DNA of 6,629 nt from Nitratifractor sp. (GCA_015490055.1 WFYP01000121.1:1-6629), one strand, 5' to 3'. Counted from the stretch's first letter, positions 1 to 6,265 are shown. A program made the numbers and translations. Notes: a model not told the origin generated them from the letters alone.

Positions 1-237
1 AAACAATTCTGCGAATATCTTTAAAAATAAAATTATAATAAATAAAACATTATTTATTATTAATGCTGTAATAACTTTTACATCTAAGAAGTTAATATTG
101 GTAAATAATATATCTGAGATATTAATACCGGTAAATAAATAGATAACTAACAAGACTAGCCCAGACATTACAAATTCAAATAAAAGTACGCCTAAAAAAA
201 TTGGACTTATTAATAGCCTTAATAAAAATTCTAACAT
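1..237 (-). CDS. Partial membrane protein, N-terminal 79 codons, function unknown
   Basis: An open frame on the minus strand starts with ATG at 237 and stays open for 79 codons to the left edge, so the C-terminus lies outside the window. The start is well supported: GGAG (plus-strand ctcc at 245-248) sits 7 bases upstream. The translation begins MLEFLLRLLISPIFLGVLLF and is very rich in Leu, Ile, Phe and Val. Hydrophobic stretches at about residues 4-36 (one or two membrane spans) and 55-75 are separated by a short polar segment, so it is probably an inner-membrane protein. I do not recognise the family. It is divergently transcribed from the lipoprotein gene at 340 and shares an inverted-repeat promoter region with it, which suggests co-regulation. 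The reading frame and ribosome binding site are seen directly; the membrane location is inferred from composition. Confidence 0.72.
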   Translation of the reverse strand, partial: MLEFLLRLLISPIFLGVLLFEFVMSGLVLLVIYLFTGINISDILFTNINFLDVKVITALIINNVLFIIILFLKIFAELF

Positions 238-263
238 TAATAAACTCCGAAAAAGATAACTAA

Positions 264-311
264 TAGCATATTAGCATATAATTTTTAAATTCAACAATTA
301 TATGCTAATAT
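264..311. promoter_or_regulatory. Divergent promoter/operator with 16-bp perfect inverted repeat
   Basis: Arms at 268-283 and 296-311 are perfect inverted repeats of 16 bp around a 12-base spacer. Each arm contains a TATAAT box: plus strand at 277-282 and minus strand at 302-297. The octamer TAGCATAT occurs twice in tandem (264-271, 272-279) and once inverted (300-307). Both boxes would start transcription near 289-290, giving leaders of roughly 50 bases to the ATG at 340 and the ATG at 237. No good -35 hexamer is visible, which is usual for sigma-70 promoters in Campylobacterota. It may be a pair of facing promoters, a repressor operator, or both. The repeats are seen; the regulatory role is inferred. 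Confidence 0.55.
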
Positions 312-339
312 TTCAAACTTTCACAATTTAGGAGTAAAA

Positions 340-912
340 ATGAAAAAATTAATATGGATAATATCTATTGCAGTAGCATTTTTATTTACTGGATGTTTTT
401 TACCAGAAAAGTTTGAATCTAAAGTAGATATTCAAAAGGATGGTAGCTACACATTCTCTTATGATGGAACAATAGCATTTGCACCAGCATTAAAGAAAAA
501 AATATCTGCCAAAGATGAGAAAAAATTAAAAGCTATGGTTAAAAAAATTAAAAAAGACCCAAATATTAAAGATGCTAAATATTTAGGTAATGCAAGGTAT
601 CAAATAAGTATGCTACAAAAGAAAAAGGCTGGAGAGAAAGCCTATTTTTTTGATAAAAGAGCTAACCTAATCTCTGTAGTTCCTAATGGCAAAAGTATTA
701 CCATATCAACTAAAAAATTAGGCAAAAGAGATTTAGCAGCAATTAAAAAATTAAACTTTAAAGTAGATGGGAAAATAGTTGTTTCTATTCCAGATAATAT
801 GAAGTTAGAAGGTACAAAACCAGATAGCACACCGACACTTGGCTTTGGTAATTACGAGTGGAATATTGACTCTTTTGATAAAGATATAAACATAAAAGTG
901 GTTCCAAAATAG
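340..912 (+). CDS. Predicted outer-membrane lipoprotein, conserved hypothetical
   Basis: This 190-residue protein has a typical lipoprotein signal: MKK, a hydrophobic core to residue 16, then lipobox F-T-G-C with the lipidated cysteine at 19. The residue after Cys is Phe rather than Asp, which favours outer-membrane sorting by the usual Lol rule. The mature part is lysine-rich, with an early strand-like segment (about 25-48, VDIQKDGSYTFSYDG), a charged helical segment (about 57-73) and alternating strands to the end (residues 85-190). No catalytic motif is visible. The opening CFLPEKF...DGSYTFSYDG resembles uncharacterised proteobacterial secreted lipoproteins, but I cannot name a function. 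The start is supported by AGGAG at 330-334, five bases before the ATG. It diverges from the membrane-protein gene at 237 and is followed 87 bases later by a DUF218 gene on the same strand. Lipoprotein assignment is strong; function is unknown. Confidence 0.85.
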   Translation: MKKLIWIISIAVAFLFTGCFLPEKFESKVDIQKDGSYTFSYDGTIAFAPALKKKISAKDEKKLKAMVKKIKKDPNIKDAKYLGNARYQISMLQKKKAGEKAYFFDKRANLISVVPNGKSITISTKKLGKRDLAAIKKLNFKVDGKIVVSIPDNMKLEGTKPDSTPTLGFGNYEWNIDSFDKDINIKVVPK

Positions 913-918
913 TATAAT
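913..918 (+). promoter_or_regulatory. Candidate -10 box for the DUF218 gene
   Basis: A perfect TATAAT begins at the base after the lipoprotein stop codon, in the 87-base gap before the DUF218 gene. No convincing -35 element lies about 17 bases upstream, where the sequence is inside the lipoprotein coding region. In AT-rich DNA such a hexamer arises easily by chance, so this is only a candidate. If real, it would give the DUF218 gene its own transcript with a leader of about 75 bases. Confidence 0.25.
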
Positions 919-999
919 TCTAAAACTTATCATCAATAGGATAGTTGCTTATTATAAAAGGAACAAGTGTGTGCAATTACAAAAAAAGAGAAGTAGTTA

Positions 1000-1719
1000 A
1001 TGTCTCTACTATCTAAACTCTTTACCTACTTAATTTTACCACCTGGTATTTTTATAATTGCTCTAATTTTTGCAGGGGTTTGGTGCAAGCGCTTTAGGTG
1101 GCTTTTTGTTACTTTAGGGCTTATGTTTTATCTACTTAGTATTAAACCTGTAGCGAACTTGCTACTTGAACCTTTAGAGAATATAAGATATGCAGACTCT
1201 AATGCCTCTAGTGTTGTTGTTTTAGGTGGTGGTGCTAATAGTAGTGCTGTTTTAAAAGCCTATCCAGATGCTTTTAAAAGAGAGTTTTATGGTTTTTATT
1301 TAGCTAAAGAGAAAGGCTTGCCACTTATTTTTAGTGGTGGCGGAGTTAAACAGACAAAAGAGGCAAACAGTGCAAAAAGCGACTTTTCTTTAATGCAAAA
1401 ACTATCTAACTCTAAATTACCGATATATTACGAAGATAAGTCACTAAATACAAAACAGAATGCCAAGTTTAGTGCTAAGCTATTTGATAGATTAAAATTA
1501 CCCAAAAATATCTACCTAGTAACTTCAGCATACCATATGAAGCGAGCAATTATCTACTTTAAAAAGGCAGGGTTTAAAGTTACCCCTAAAGCTGTAGATT
1601 TTAAAGTTGAAAAAGAGTATAATTTTTACGACTATCTACCAAAAATGAGAAACTTTGCAAATTCATATAAAGCAATTCATGAGTATATAGGTATATTAGT
1701 CGCTAAAGTGTCTAAATAA
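1000..1719 (+). CDS. DUF218 / YdcF-ElyC-SanA family membrane-anchored protein
   Basis: The 239-residue product has two N-terminal membrane segments (about 7-28 and 33-52) followed by a DUF218 domain. Family landmarks are clear: VVVLGGG at 72-78, LIFSGGG at 109-115, YEDKSLNTKQNA at 144-155, YLVTSAYHMKRA at 172-183, and a C-terminal segment from YLP (212) through HEYIGIL (227-233). The two-span anchor plus about 190-residue domain matches ElyC (YcbC) more than SanA or YdcF. ElyC in E. coli is linked to peptidoglycan and lipid-carrier metabolism at low temperature and SanA to envelope permeability; the biochemical activity is not settled. The domain probably faces the periplasm. The start has only a weak GAGAAG site at 988-993, but the frame is closed upstream by TAG at 994-996, so this ATG is the first usable start. 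It lies downstream of the lipoprotein gene and converges with hemB. Family call firm, role inferred. Confidence 0.9.
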   Translation: MSLLSKLFTYLILPPGIFIIALIFAGVWCKRFRWLFVTLGLMFYLLSIKPVANLLLEPLENIRYADSNASSVVVLGGGANSSAVLKAYPDAFKREFYGFYLAKEKGLPLIFSGGGVKQTKEANSAKSDFSLMQKLSNSKLPIYYEDKSLNTKQNAKFSAKLFDRLKLPKNIYLVTSAYHMKRAIIYFKKAGFKVTPKAVDFKVEKEYNFYDYLPKMRNFANSYKAIHEYIGILVAKVSK

Positions 1720-1759
1720 GAGTATTTATTTTTGGAATTTTTGCATATATTTTTTGTTA

Positions 1760-1782
1760 GCTCCCAAATTATATTTGGAAGC
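1760..1782. other. Hairpin in the convergent DUF218/hemB gap
   Basis: Ten-base arms at 1760-1769 and 1773-1782 flank the loop TAT. On the plus strand nine of ten pairs form. On the minus strand the remaining pair becomes a T-G wobble, so the structure is slightly better in hemB-strand RNA. Neither side is followed immediately by a U-run, so it is not a standard intrinsic terminator. It could act as an RNA 3'-end stabiliser or in Rho-dependent ending between the convergent genes. The rest of the 1720-1888 gap shows no gene; a second weak stem with a bulge (1833-1849, loop TTTA) is also present. Confidence 0.4.
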
Positions 1783-1855
1783 ATATCTACACAAATACTA
1801 AACTTGATTGTATAAAAAAGTTAAGAACTAAATTTCCGCTTTAGCGAAAATATTA

Positions 1856-1879
1856 CAAAAAAGCTTTCAACTTAAAACT
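1856..1879 (-). terminator. Weak intrinsic terminator candidate after hemB
   Basis: Reading the minus strand, a 6-bp stem (AGTTTT pairing with AAAGCT, one G-U wobble, loop AAGTTG) is followed directly by TTTTT, about ten bases after the hemB TGA. Position and U-tract fit a Rho-independent terminator for the hemB transcript, but the stem is short and AT-rich, so efficiency is doubtful. Confidence 0.35.
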
Positions 1880-1888
1880 ACTAACTTT

Positions 1889-2863
1889 TCAAGCCTTATT
1901 CAAAATTTCCGCTGCCTCTTTTGCGTGGTAAGTTATTATAATATCTGCACCGGCTCTTTTAAAGCCCAGTAAGGTTTCCATCATTACTCTTTCGTAATCT
2001 ATTACGCCAGCTTTTCCTGCCATTTTAAGCATAGAGTATTCTCCACTTACATTATAAACGGCTAGTGGTAATTTTGTATTTTCTCGCACATCTCTTATAA
2101 TATCTAAGTATGCAAGGGCTGGTTTTACCATTAAAATATCTGCACCCTCTTTTTCATCTTCTATGCTCTCATGTATTGCTTCGATTCTGTTTGCTGGGTT
2201 CATTTGGTAACTTCTTCTATCGCCAAAACTAGGAGCACTCTCTGCTACATCTCTAAATGGACCATAATAAGCCGATGCAAATTTGGTAGAGTAGCTCATA
2301 ATTGGAATGTGCGAGAAACCAGCTTCGTCTAATGCTTGGCGAATTGCTGTAATCATACCATCCATCATACCACTTGGGGCTATCATATCTACACCAGCTT
2401 TTGCGTGTACAACTGCTTGCAAGCCTAGATTTTTAAGTGTAATATCGTTATCTACTGTTTCAAGTACTGGGTCTAGCACGCCACAATGTCCGTGGTCTGT
2501 ATATTCACAAAAACAAAGGTCTGTAGTTACAAACATATCTGGGTGAGCTTTTTTAATCTCTCTAACCGCACTAGCCATAATGCCATGCTCGCACATTGCG
2601 TCGCTTCCTACGCTATCTTTTGTATCTGGAATACCAAAAAGAATTATAGATTTTAAACTCAACTCTTTTAAAACATCGCACTCTTTAATAGCCTCATCTA
2701 TACTCATCTGGTAAACACCCGGCATAGAAGCAACTTCGTTTTTTATGCCTTCACCACTTCTTATAAATAGTGGATAGATAAAATCATTTACACTTAGTGT
2801 TGTCTCTGTTAGTAAATCTCTTAAAACAGGATTTAATCTTCTTCTTCTAAATCTTGCAAACAT
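1889..2863 (-). CDS. hemB: Delta-aminolevulinic acid dehydratase (porphobilinogen synthase)
   Basis: HemB condenses two molecules of 5-aminolevulinate into porphobilinogen, the first shared step toward heme, siroheme and corrinoids, in the cytoplasm. The 324-residue length is normal for bacterial HemB. The metal-site cysteine cluster DLCFCEYTDHGHCG places Cys117, Cys119 and Cys127 as ligands, typical of a zinc-dependent active site. The two substrate lysines are present: Lys194 in MSYSTKFASAYYGPFRD and the Schiff-base Lys247 in MVKPALAYLD. The substrate-loop region around FGDRRSYQMNP (213-223) is also intact. The ATG is supported by AAGGG (2870-2874 on the plus strand) with a 6-base spacer. 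It lies 95 bases after the radical SAM gene on the same strand, behind a heptamer repeat and a strong hairpin, so it may be read through from the dapB operon or have its own promoter. No defects seen. Confidence 0.98.
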   Translation of the reverse strand: MFARFRRRRLNPVLRDLLTETTLSVNDFIYPLFIRSGEGIKNEVASMPGVYQMSIDEAIKECDVLKELSLKSIILFGIPDTKDSVGSDAMCEHGIMASAVREIKKAHPDMFVTTDLCFCEYTDHGHCGVLDPVLETVDNDITLKNLGLQAVVHAKAGVDMIAPSGMMDGMITAIRQALDEAGFSHIPIMSYSTKFASAYYGPFRDVAESAPSFGDRRSYQMNPANRIEAIHESIEDEKEGADILMVKPALAYLDIIRDVRENTKLPLAVYNVSGEYSMLKMAGKAGVIDYERVMMETLLGFKRAGADIIITYHAKEAAEILNKA

Positions 2864-2882
2864 ATTTTTCCCTTCTTGAAAA

Positions 2883-2900
2883 AGCTTAGAGCTTAGAGCC
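2883..2900. repeat. Heptamer tandem repeat (AGCTTAG) upstream of hemB
   Basis: AGCTTAG occurs at 2883-2889 and 2890-2896, followed by a partial third copy AGCC to 2900, so the period is seven. Near-identical seven-base arrays occur at 6151-6168, 6420-6442 and 6556-6575, each beside a hairpin as here. It ends about nine bases short of the hemB ribosome binding site. Confidence 0.6.
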
Positions 2901-2924
2901 TATATTAAAGCTGTTTGAGCTAAT

Positions 2925-2946
2925 GGGACGACACATAGGTCGTCCC
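2925..2946. repeat. REP-like hairpin between the radical SAM gene and hemB
   Basis: GGGACGAC (2925-2932) and GTCGTCCC (2939-2946) form a perfect 8-bp GC-rich stem with loop ACATAG, conspicuous in this AT-rich DNA. On the minus strand it is preceded by TTGTAGG, giving TGTAGGGGACGACC, which resembles the GTAGGGGCGACC-type REP sequences found across many bacterial genomes. No U-run follows on either strand, so it is unlikely to be an intrinsic terminator. It may instead protect the 3' end of the upstream operon mRNA and lower hemB read-through. The stem is seen; family and role are inferred. Confidence 0.6.
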
Positions 2947-2958
2947 CTACAATTCTAA

Positions 2959-3915
2959 TTAATAGGCATACCCAGCTTTTGCCAACTCTTCTTTAATTTT
3001 AGCCATTAAGAAATTTTTACTCTTACCGCACCAGCTTGGAGCAAGCAGAGTTTCATCTTCTATTCCGGCTGTTACTCTTTGTACTATTATATCTTTTGGC
3101 ATCATCTCTATTGCTTTAATTAGTGTATCTATATATAAATCTAACTCTATGGGTGTAAATTCTCCACGATTGTACTCATTTGCCAAAAGCGTATTTTTAA
3201 CTACATATAATGGATGAAACTTAACAGAGTCTATTCCCCAATCAAAAGCAGCTTTTGCAGAGTTAAGCATCATCTCTTGGTTTTCACCTGGCAAACCAAA
3301 AATCAAGTGTCCACAAACATTCAAGCCGTAATCTTTTGCTTTTTTAATAGCTATCTCGATATTTTTAGCATCGTGTCCTCTATTTATTCTTTGTAGAGTC
3401 TCATCGTAAATAGATTGAATACCATACTCTATCCAAACCTCTTTAGTTTTGCTAAGTTCACTTAAGTACTCTAATACATCATCTTCGACACTATCGCTTC
3501 TTGTGCCAATACTTAAACCGATTATATCTTTTTGCTCTAACGCCGTAGAGTAGAGCTTTTTTAGCGTATCAAATGGAGCGTAAGTGTTTGTAAATGCCTG
3601 AAAATAGGCTAAATATTTATTAGCAATTCCTCTTTTTTTAAACTCTATTTTATTACTGTTTATCTGCGAAATTAGCTGATTTATTTGGCTATCTATAATT
3701 GGATTCTCTTTAGAGCTTAAGTTTAAAAATATCTTATCTTTGTTCTTTGCTATATTTGGACTAAAAGAGTCGTTTAAGCAAAAAGTACATCCACCTTTTG
3801 CAACTGTACCATCAATATTTGGACAAGTAAAACCACCTATTGCCAATGGAATTTTCTCTACACGATAGCCATACTTTTCTCTAAAATAACTACCGTAAGT
3901 TCTTATCTTTTGCAT
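2959..3915 (-). CDS. Radical SAM protein, TIGR01212/YhcC family
   Basis: This 318-residue protein carries the radical SAM iron-sulfur motif in the unusual spacing of the YhcC/YtqA family: Cys31, Cys43 and Cys46 in CPNIDGTVAKGGCTFC (C-x11-C-x2-C). Other landmarks are YFQAFTNTYAP (104-114), the S-adenosylmethionine-side strand IGLSIGTRSD (132-141), WIEYGIQS (161-168), NRGHD (178-182), HLIFGLPGE (203-211) and KFHPLYVVKNTLLA (232-245). E. coli YhcC has no firmly assigned reaction. The B. subtilis relative YtqA has been proposed as MnmL, acting in 5-methylaminomethyl-2-thiouridine tRNA wobble modification, so a tRNA-modification role is possible here but not shown. The start codon is four bases after the purF TGA with only a weak binding site (AAGTGAG), which suggests translational coupling. 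It is the last tightly packed gene of the dapB-purF operon. Family call firm; substrate unknown. Confidence 0.94.
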   Translation of the reverse strand: MQKIRTYGSYFREKYGYRVEKIPLAIGGFTCPNIDGTVAKGGCTFCLNDSFSPNIAKNKDKIFLNLSSKENPIIDSQINQLISQINSNKIEFKKRGIANKYLAYFQAFTNTYAPFDTLKKLYSTALEQKDIIGLSIGTRSDSVEDDVLEYLSELSKTKEVWIEYGIQSIYDETLQRINRGHDAKNIEIAIKKAKDYGLNVCGHLIFGLPGENQEMMLNSAKAAFDWGIDSVKFHPLYVVKNTLLANEYNRGEFTPIELDLYIDTLIKAIEMMPKDIIVQRVTAGIEDETLLAPSWCGKSKNFLMAKIKEELAKAGYAY

Positions 3916-3919
3916 TATC

Positions 3920-5290
3920 TCACTTATTGCTACAATCTAGTGACTCTGCACATCCACCTGCAAAATAGCTACCATCAAAACTTACAAGTGAATATTTTCT
4001 ATCTCTACCAAGTGCATTTATTAAGCCATCTATACTTAAAAAACCTACACTTTCAGCACCAATCTTTTTGGCAATCTCTTCAGGTGTAAGTTTGCTAGAG
4101 ATTAGCTCCTCTTTTGTTGGAGTATCAATTCCATAACGACAAGGATACTTAATCTCTGGTGCAGCAATTCTCATATGCACCTCTTTTGCTCCTGCATCTT
4201 TTAGCATTTTAACAATTTGGCGAGATGTTGTACCACGCACTAAAGAGTCATCGATAATTGCTACTTTTTTACCCTTTATTAAATGTTTAATAGGCGAAAG
4301 TTTTAACTTTACTTTTAAATCTCTAATTTGCTGAGTTGGCTCGATAAATGTTCTACCCACATAGTGATTTCTTACAATTCCCATATTAAACGGCTTGCCA
4401 ATACCTTCGGCAAAGCCCATAGCAGCTGCAACTCCACTATCTGGTACAGGTAGAACTAAATCTACATCAGCAGGTGCCTCTTTTGCTAACTCTCTACCAC
4501 ATCTTAATCTCTTTTCGTAAACATTTTTACCATCTATATTAGAGTCTGGTCTTGCAAAGTAAATGTACTCGAATGCACAAGGGTGTGGGTCTGGCTCGAA
4601 AAGTTGTTCGCTTTTTGGCTCTTCGCCCTCTTTTTCAAAAGTTAGCATCTCACCAGGTTTAACATCACGCACAAATTTAGCCCCTACTAAATCAAAAGCA
4701 CAAGTCTCACTAGCCACTATATAGCCGCCATCTTCTAGCTTTCCAATACTTAGTGGTCTAATACCAAATCTATCACGAAGTACAAACATTTTTGTACGGC
4801 TTTGGATTATAAGGCAGTATGCTCCTTCAATCTTTCCAACCATATCTTTAATTCGTTTTTTAAGCTTCTTCTCTTGACTCTTTGCAATTAAATGTACAAC
4901 ATTTTCAGTATCCATATATGTTTGGAAAATTGCACCCTTATCTATAAGTTCTTCTCGAACTTCCATCTTGTTAGTTAAGTTTCCATTGTGTGCAACTGCA
5001 ATTTCGCCCAGTTTATACCTTGCAAATACCGGCTGAGCATCTAGTACAGAGTCTTTTCCTGCTGTAGAGTATCTATTATGTCCAATAGCACAATTTCCCT
5101 CTAAAACTTTAAAACTATCCTCATCAAAAACATCGGTTACTAAACCTCGTTGCTTAATAAGAGCAATATTCTTGCCATTTGCTGCACTAATTCCGCTAGA
5201 CTCTTGCCCGCGGTGTTGCATTGCAAAAAGTGCATAATATGCAACTTTCGAAGCCTCTTTTGTACCATATACCCCAACAACTGCACACAT
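3920..5290 (-). CDS. purF: Amidophosphoribosyltransferase (glutamine PRPP amidotransferase)
   Basis: PurF makes 5-phosphoribosylamine from PRPP and glutamine, the first committed step of purine synthesis. The 456 residues show an N-terminal Ntn glutaminase domain: Cys2, the nucleophile after Met removal (no propeptide), HRGQESSG (26-33), HNRYSTAG (71-78), HNGNLTN (101-107) and MDTEN (126-130). The phosphoribosyltransferase domain follows, with the PRPP loop VAIIDDSLVRGTTS (343-356) and GRTFIEP (312-318). Cys238 and Cys384 lie where Bacillus-type PurF binds its 4Fe-4S cluster (YIYFARPDS and YGIDTPT contexts). The final pair is Cys447 and Cys453, spaced C-x5-C instead of the usual C-x2-C, in a short tail after SFDGSYF. 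AAGGAG at 5300-5305 overlaps the dapB stop codon (5304-5306), nine bases before the ATG, implying coupling to dapB. An upstream ATG in this spacer is followed at once by TAA and cannot be the start. Confidence 0.98.
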   Translation of the reverse strand: MCAVVGVYGTKEASKVAYYALFAMQHRGQESSGISAANGKNIALIKQRGLVTDVFDEDSFKVLEGNCAIGHNRYSTAGKDSVLDAQPVFARYKLGEIAVAHNGNLTNKMEVREELIDKGAIFQTYMDTENVVHLIAKSQEKKLKKRIKDMVGKIEGAYCLIIQSRTKMFVLRDRFGIRPLSIGKLEDGGYIVASETCAFDLVGAKFVRDVKPGEMLTFEKEGEEPKSEQLFEPDPHPCAFEYIYFARPDSNIDGKNVYEKRLRCGRELAKEAPADVDLVLPVPDSGVAAAMGFAEGIGKPFNMGIVRNHYVGRTFIEPTQQIRDLKVKLKLSPIKHLIKGKKVAIIDDSLVRGTTSRQIVKMLKDAGAKEVHMRIAAPEIKYPCRYGIDTPTKEELISSKLTPEEIAKKIGAESVGFLSIDGLINALGRDRKYSLVSFDGSYFAGGCAESLDCSNK

Positions 5291-5303
5291 TTACATAAAC
5301 TCC

Positions 5304-6071
5304 TTATATGCCGATAGCATCGTTAATGCTATACATTCCATTATCTTGATTAACTAGCCATTTTGCAGCTCTTAAAGCACCCTTAGAGAAGGTCTCTCTA
5401 CTTGTTGCTGTATGCCCTAACTCGATATATTCGCCATCGTTATAAAAACCAACAGTATGGCGACCAACAATATCACCACCACGAAGAGCCATTACTGCAA
5501 TTTCATCTTTAGTTCTTGCACCAATTTGCCCATCTCTGCCACTTACTCTAACTTTATCCAAATCTAAACCACGACCCTCTGCTGCAAACTCTGCAAGTGT
5601 TAATGCAGTACCACTTGGTGCATCTACCTTATGGCGGTGGTGCATCTCTACAATCTCTATATCAAAATCTTTCAATTTGCTAGATACATCTCTTACCAAC
5701 TGCTTTAAAAGTGCGATACCAACAGACATATTAGACGAATAGAGAACTGGTGCAACTTTAGCTACTTCTGAGAGTAAATTTTGCTGATGTGGTGTAAAAC
5801 CAGTAGTTGCCACAACTATCGGCTTAGGGTTTTTAAGTACAGCTTCGCAAAGTGCCTCTGTAGCAACTGGAGCAGAGAAATCAACAATAACATCTGCATT
5901 TTCTACAAATTTATCCATATCGTTAGTTATTAAAACACTCTCTGGAACTGTAGTTTTTAACTCATCAAAAACATGTAGAGTTGCTAACTCTAACTCTTCA
6001 TCTTCTAATGTATTTTTTATTAAGTGTGAGCCCATTCTACCTGTGCTTCCTAAAATTCCTACTTTTACCAT
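5304..6071 (-). CDS. dapB: 4-hydroxy-tetrahydrodipicolinate reductase
   Basis: DapB reduces the 4-hydroxy-tetrahydrodipicolinate made by DapA to tetrahydrodipicolinate using NAD(P)H, supplying diaminopimelate for peptidoglycan and lysine for protein. The 255-residue length is typical. An N-terminal Rossmann motif GILGSTGRMG spans 5-14, VDFSAP lies at 63-68 and VATTGF at 87-92 (cofactor domain). The signature EIVEMHHRHKVDAPSGTA (139-156) contains the catalytic His144 and Lys148 and the substrate-binding Gly154-Thr155. RGGDIVGRHTVGF (197-209) and ELGHTATSRE (217-226) complete the family pattern. The ATG is supported by AGGAAG (6076-6081 on the plus strand). It is the first gene of the dapB-purF-radical SAM run, with a 13-base gap to purF, and the DNA directly upstream is a cluster of repeats that may carry its promoter. 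Confidence 0.98.
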   Translation of the reverse strand: MVKVGILGSTGRMGSHLIKNTLEDEELELATLHVFDELKTTVPESVLITNDMDKFVENADVIVDFSAPVATEALCEAVLKNPKPIVVATTGFTPHQQNLLSEVAKVAPVLYSSNMSVGIALLKQLVRDVSSKLKDFDIEIVEMHHRHKVDAPSGTALTLAEFAAEGRGLDLDKVRVSGRDGQIGARTKDEIAVMALRGGDIVGRHTVGFYNDGEYIELGHTATSRETFSKGALRAAKWLVNQDNGMYSINDAIGI

Positions 6072-6101
6072 CTATCTTCCTATTTTAAAATTTTCTCGAG
6101 A

Positions 6102-6126
6102 GCACCTTTAGTGCCATTAAGTTAAG
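6102..6126 (+). repeat. End repeat, copy 1
   Basis: GCACCTTTAGTGCC followed by ATTAAGTTAAG; the first half can fold as a small GCAC/GTGC stem. It matches 6370-6393 over 24 bases and marks the left end of unit A, 31 bases upstream of the dapB start codon. Confidence 0.7.
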
Positions 6127-6135
6127 AAATTTACT

Positions 6136-6141
6136 TCTATA
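6136..6141 (-). promoter_or_regulatory. Candidate -10 box (TATAGA) for the dapB operon inside the repeat
   Basis: On the minus strand, GCATTTTATAGA follows the heptamer array and points toward dapB, giving a leader of roughly 55-60 bases. The heptamers place T-rich bases upstream at regular intervals, loosely like the periodic T-rich promoters of Campylobacterota. The same 12 bases occur in the opposite orientation at 6574-6585. No classical -35 box is evident. Confidence 0.3.
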
Positions 6142-6150
6142 AAATGCACA

Positions 6151-6168
6151 AAGCTTAAAGCTTAAAGC
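6151..6168. repeat. Heptamer tandem repeat (AAGCTTA), unit A
   Basis: AAGCTTA is repeated at 6151-6157 and 6158-6164, followed by AAGC. It sits about 20 bases outside the first ATTCCC hairpin, the same arrangement as at 2883-2900 and 6556-6575. Confidence 0.65.
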
Positions 6169-6188
6169 AAAAAGCTAGCCACTGCGTC

Positions 6189-6208
6189 ATTCCCGTGGAA
6201 ACGGGAAT
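6189..6208. repeat. REP-like hairpin 1 (ATTCCC-N8-GGGAAT)
   Basis: ATTCCCGT and ACGGGAAT form a perfect 8-bp stem with loop GGAA, within the wider context GTCATTCCC...GGGAATCCAC. This matches the widespread GTCATTCCCGCGAAAGCGGGAAT-type bacterial repeat and the dRS3 pattern known from Neisseria. It is inverted relative to the copy at 6266-6285. Confidence 0.8.
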
Positions 6209-6265
6209 CCACGGTTTAAATTGTCAAAAAGTTAAATTGCAACTTATAGACAGTTAAAATTGTAG

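Noticed and set aside
642..830. 62-codon minus-strand frame opposite the lipoprotein gene
   Set aside because: Antisense to a well-supported lipoprotein gene, with no clear start signal.
967..996. Nine-codon GTG-started reading frame (VCAITKKEK) just before the DUF218 gene, with AAGGA a few bases upstream; possible leader peptide
   Set aside because: Too short, non-ATG start, no attenuator-like structure and no amino-acid bias linked to regulation; chance is the simplest explanation.
1713..1733. Stem TAAATA/TATTTA with T-run overlapping the DUF218 stop codon, as an intrinsic terminator
   Set aside because: The stem is entirely A-T and only six pairs, too weak to call, and it overlaps the coding end.
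1819..1829. AGTTAAGAAC near the hemB 3' end as another copy of the end repeat
   Set aside because: Only about eight bases match and the diagnostic TGCCATTA part is missing; likely chance.
2307..2546. 79-codon plus-strand reading frame opposite hemB
   Set aside because: It lies wholly inside hemB on the other strand, has no ribosome binding site I can see and an implausible protein composition; hemB is certain.
2902..2907. TAATAT on the minus strand as a hemB -10 box
   Set aside because: Weak match in AT-rich DNA with no -35 partner; the upstream position falls in the GC-rich hairpin, so it was not listed as a promoter.
3214..3396. 60-codon plus-strand frame opposite the radical SAM gene
   Set aside because: Antisense shadow of a gene with intact family motifs; no independent support.
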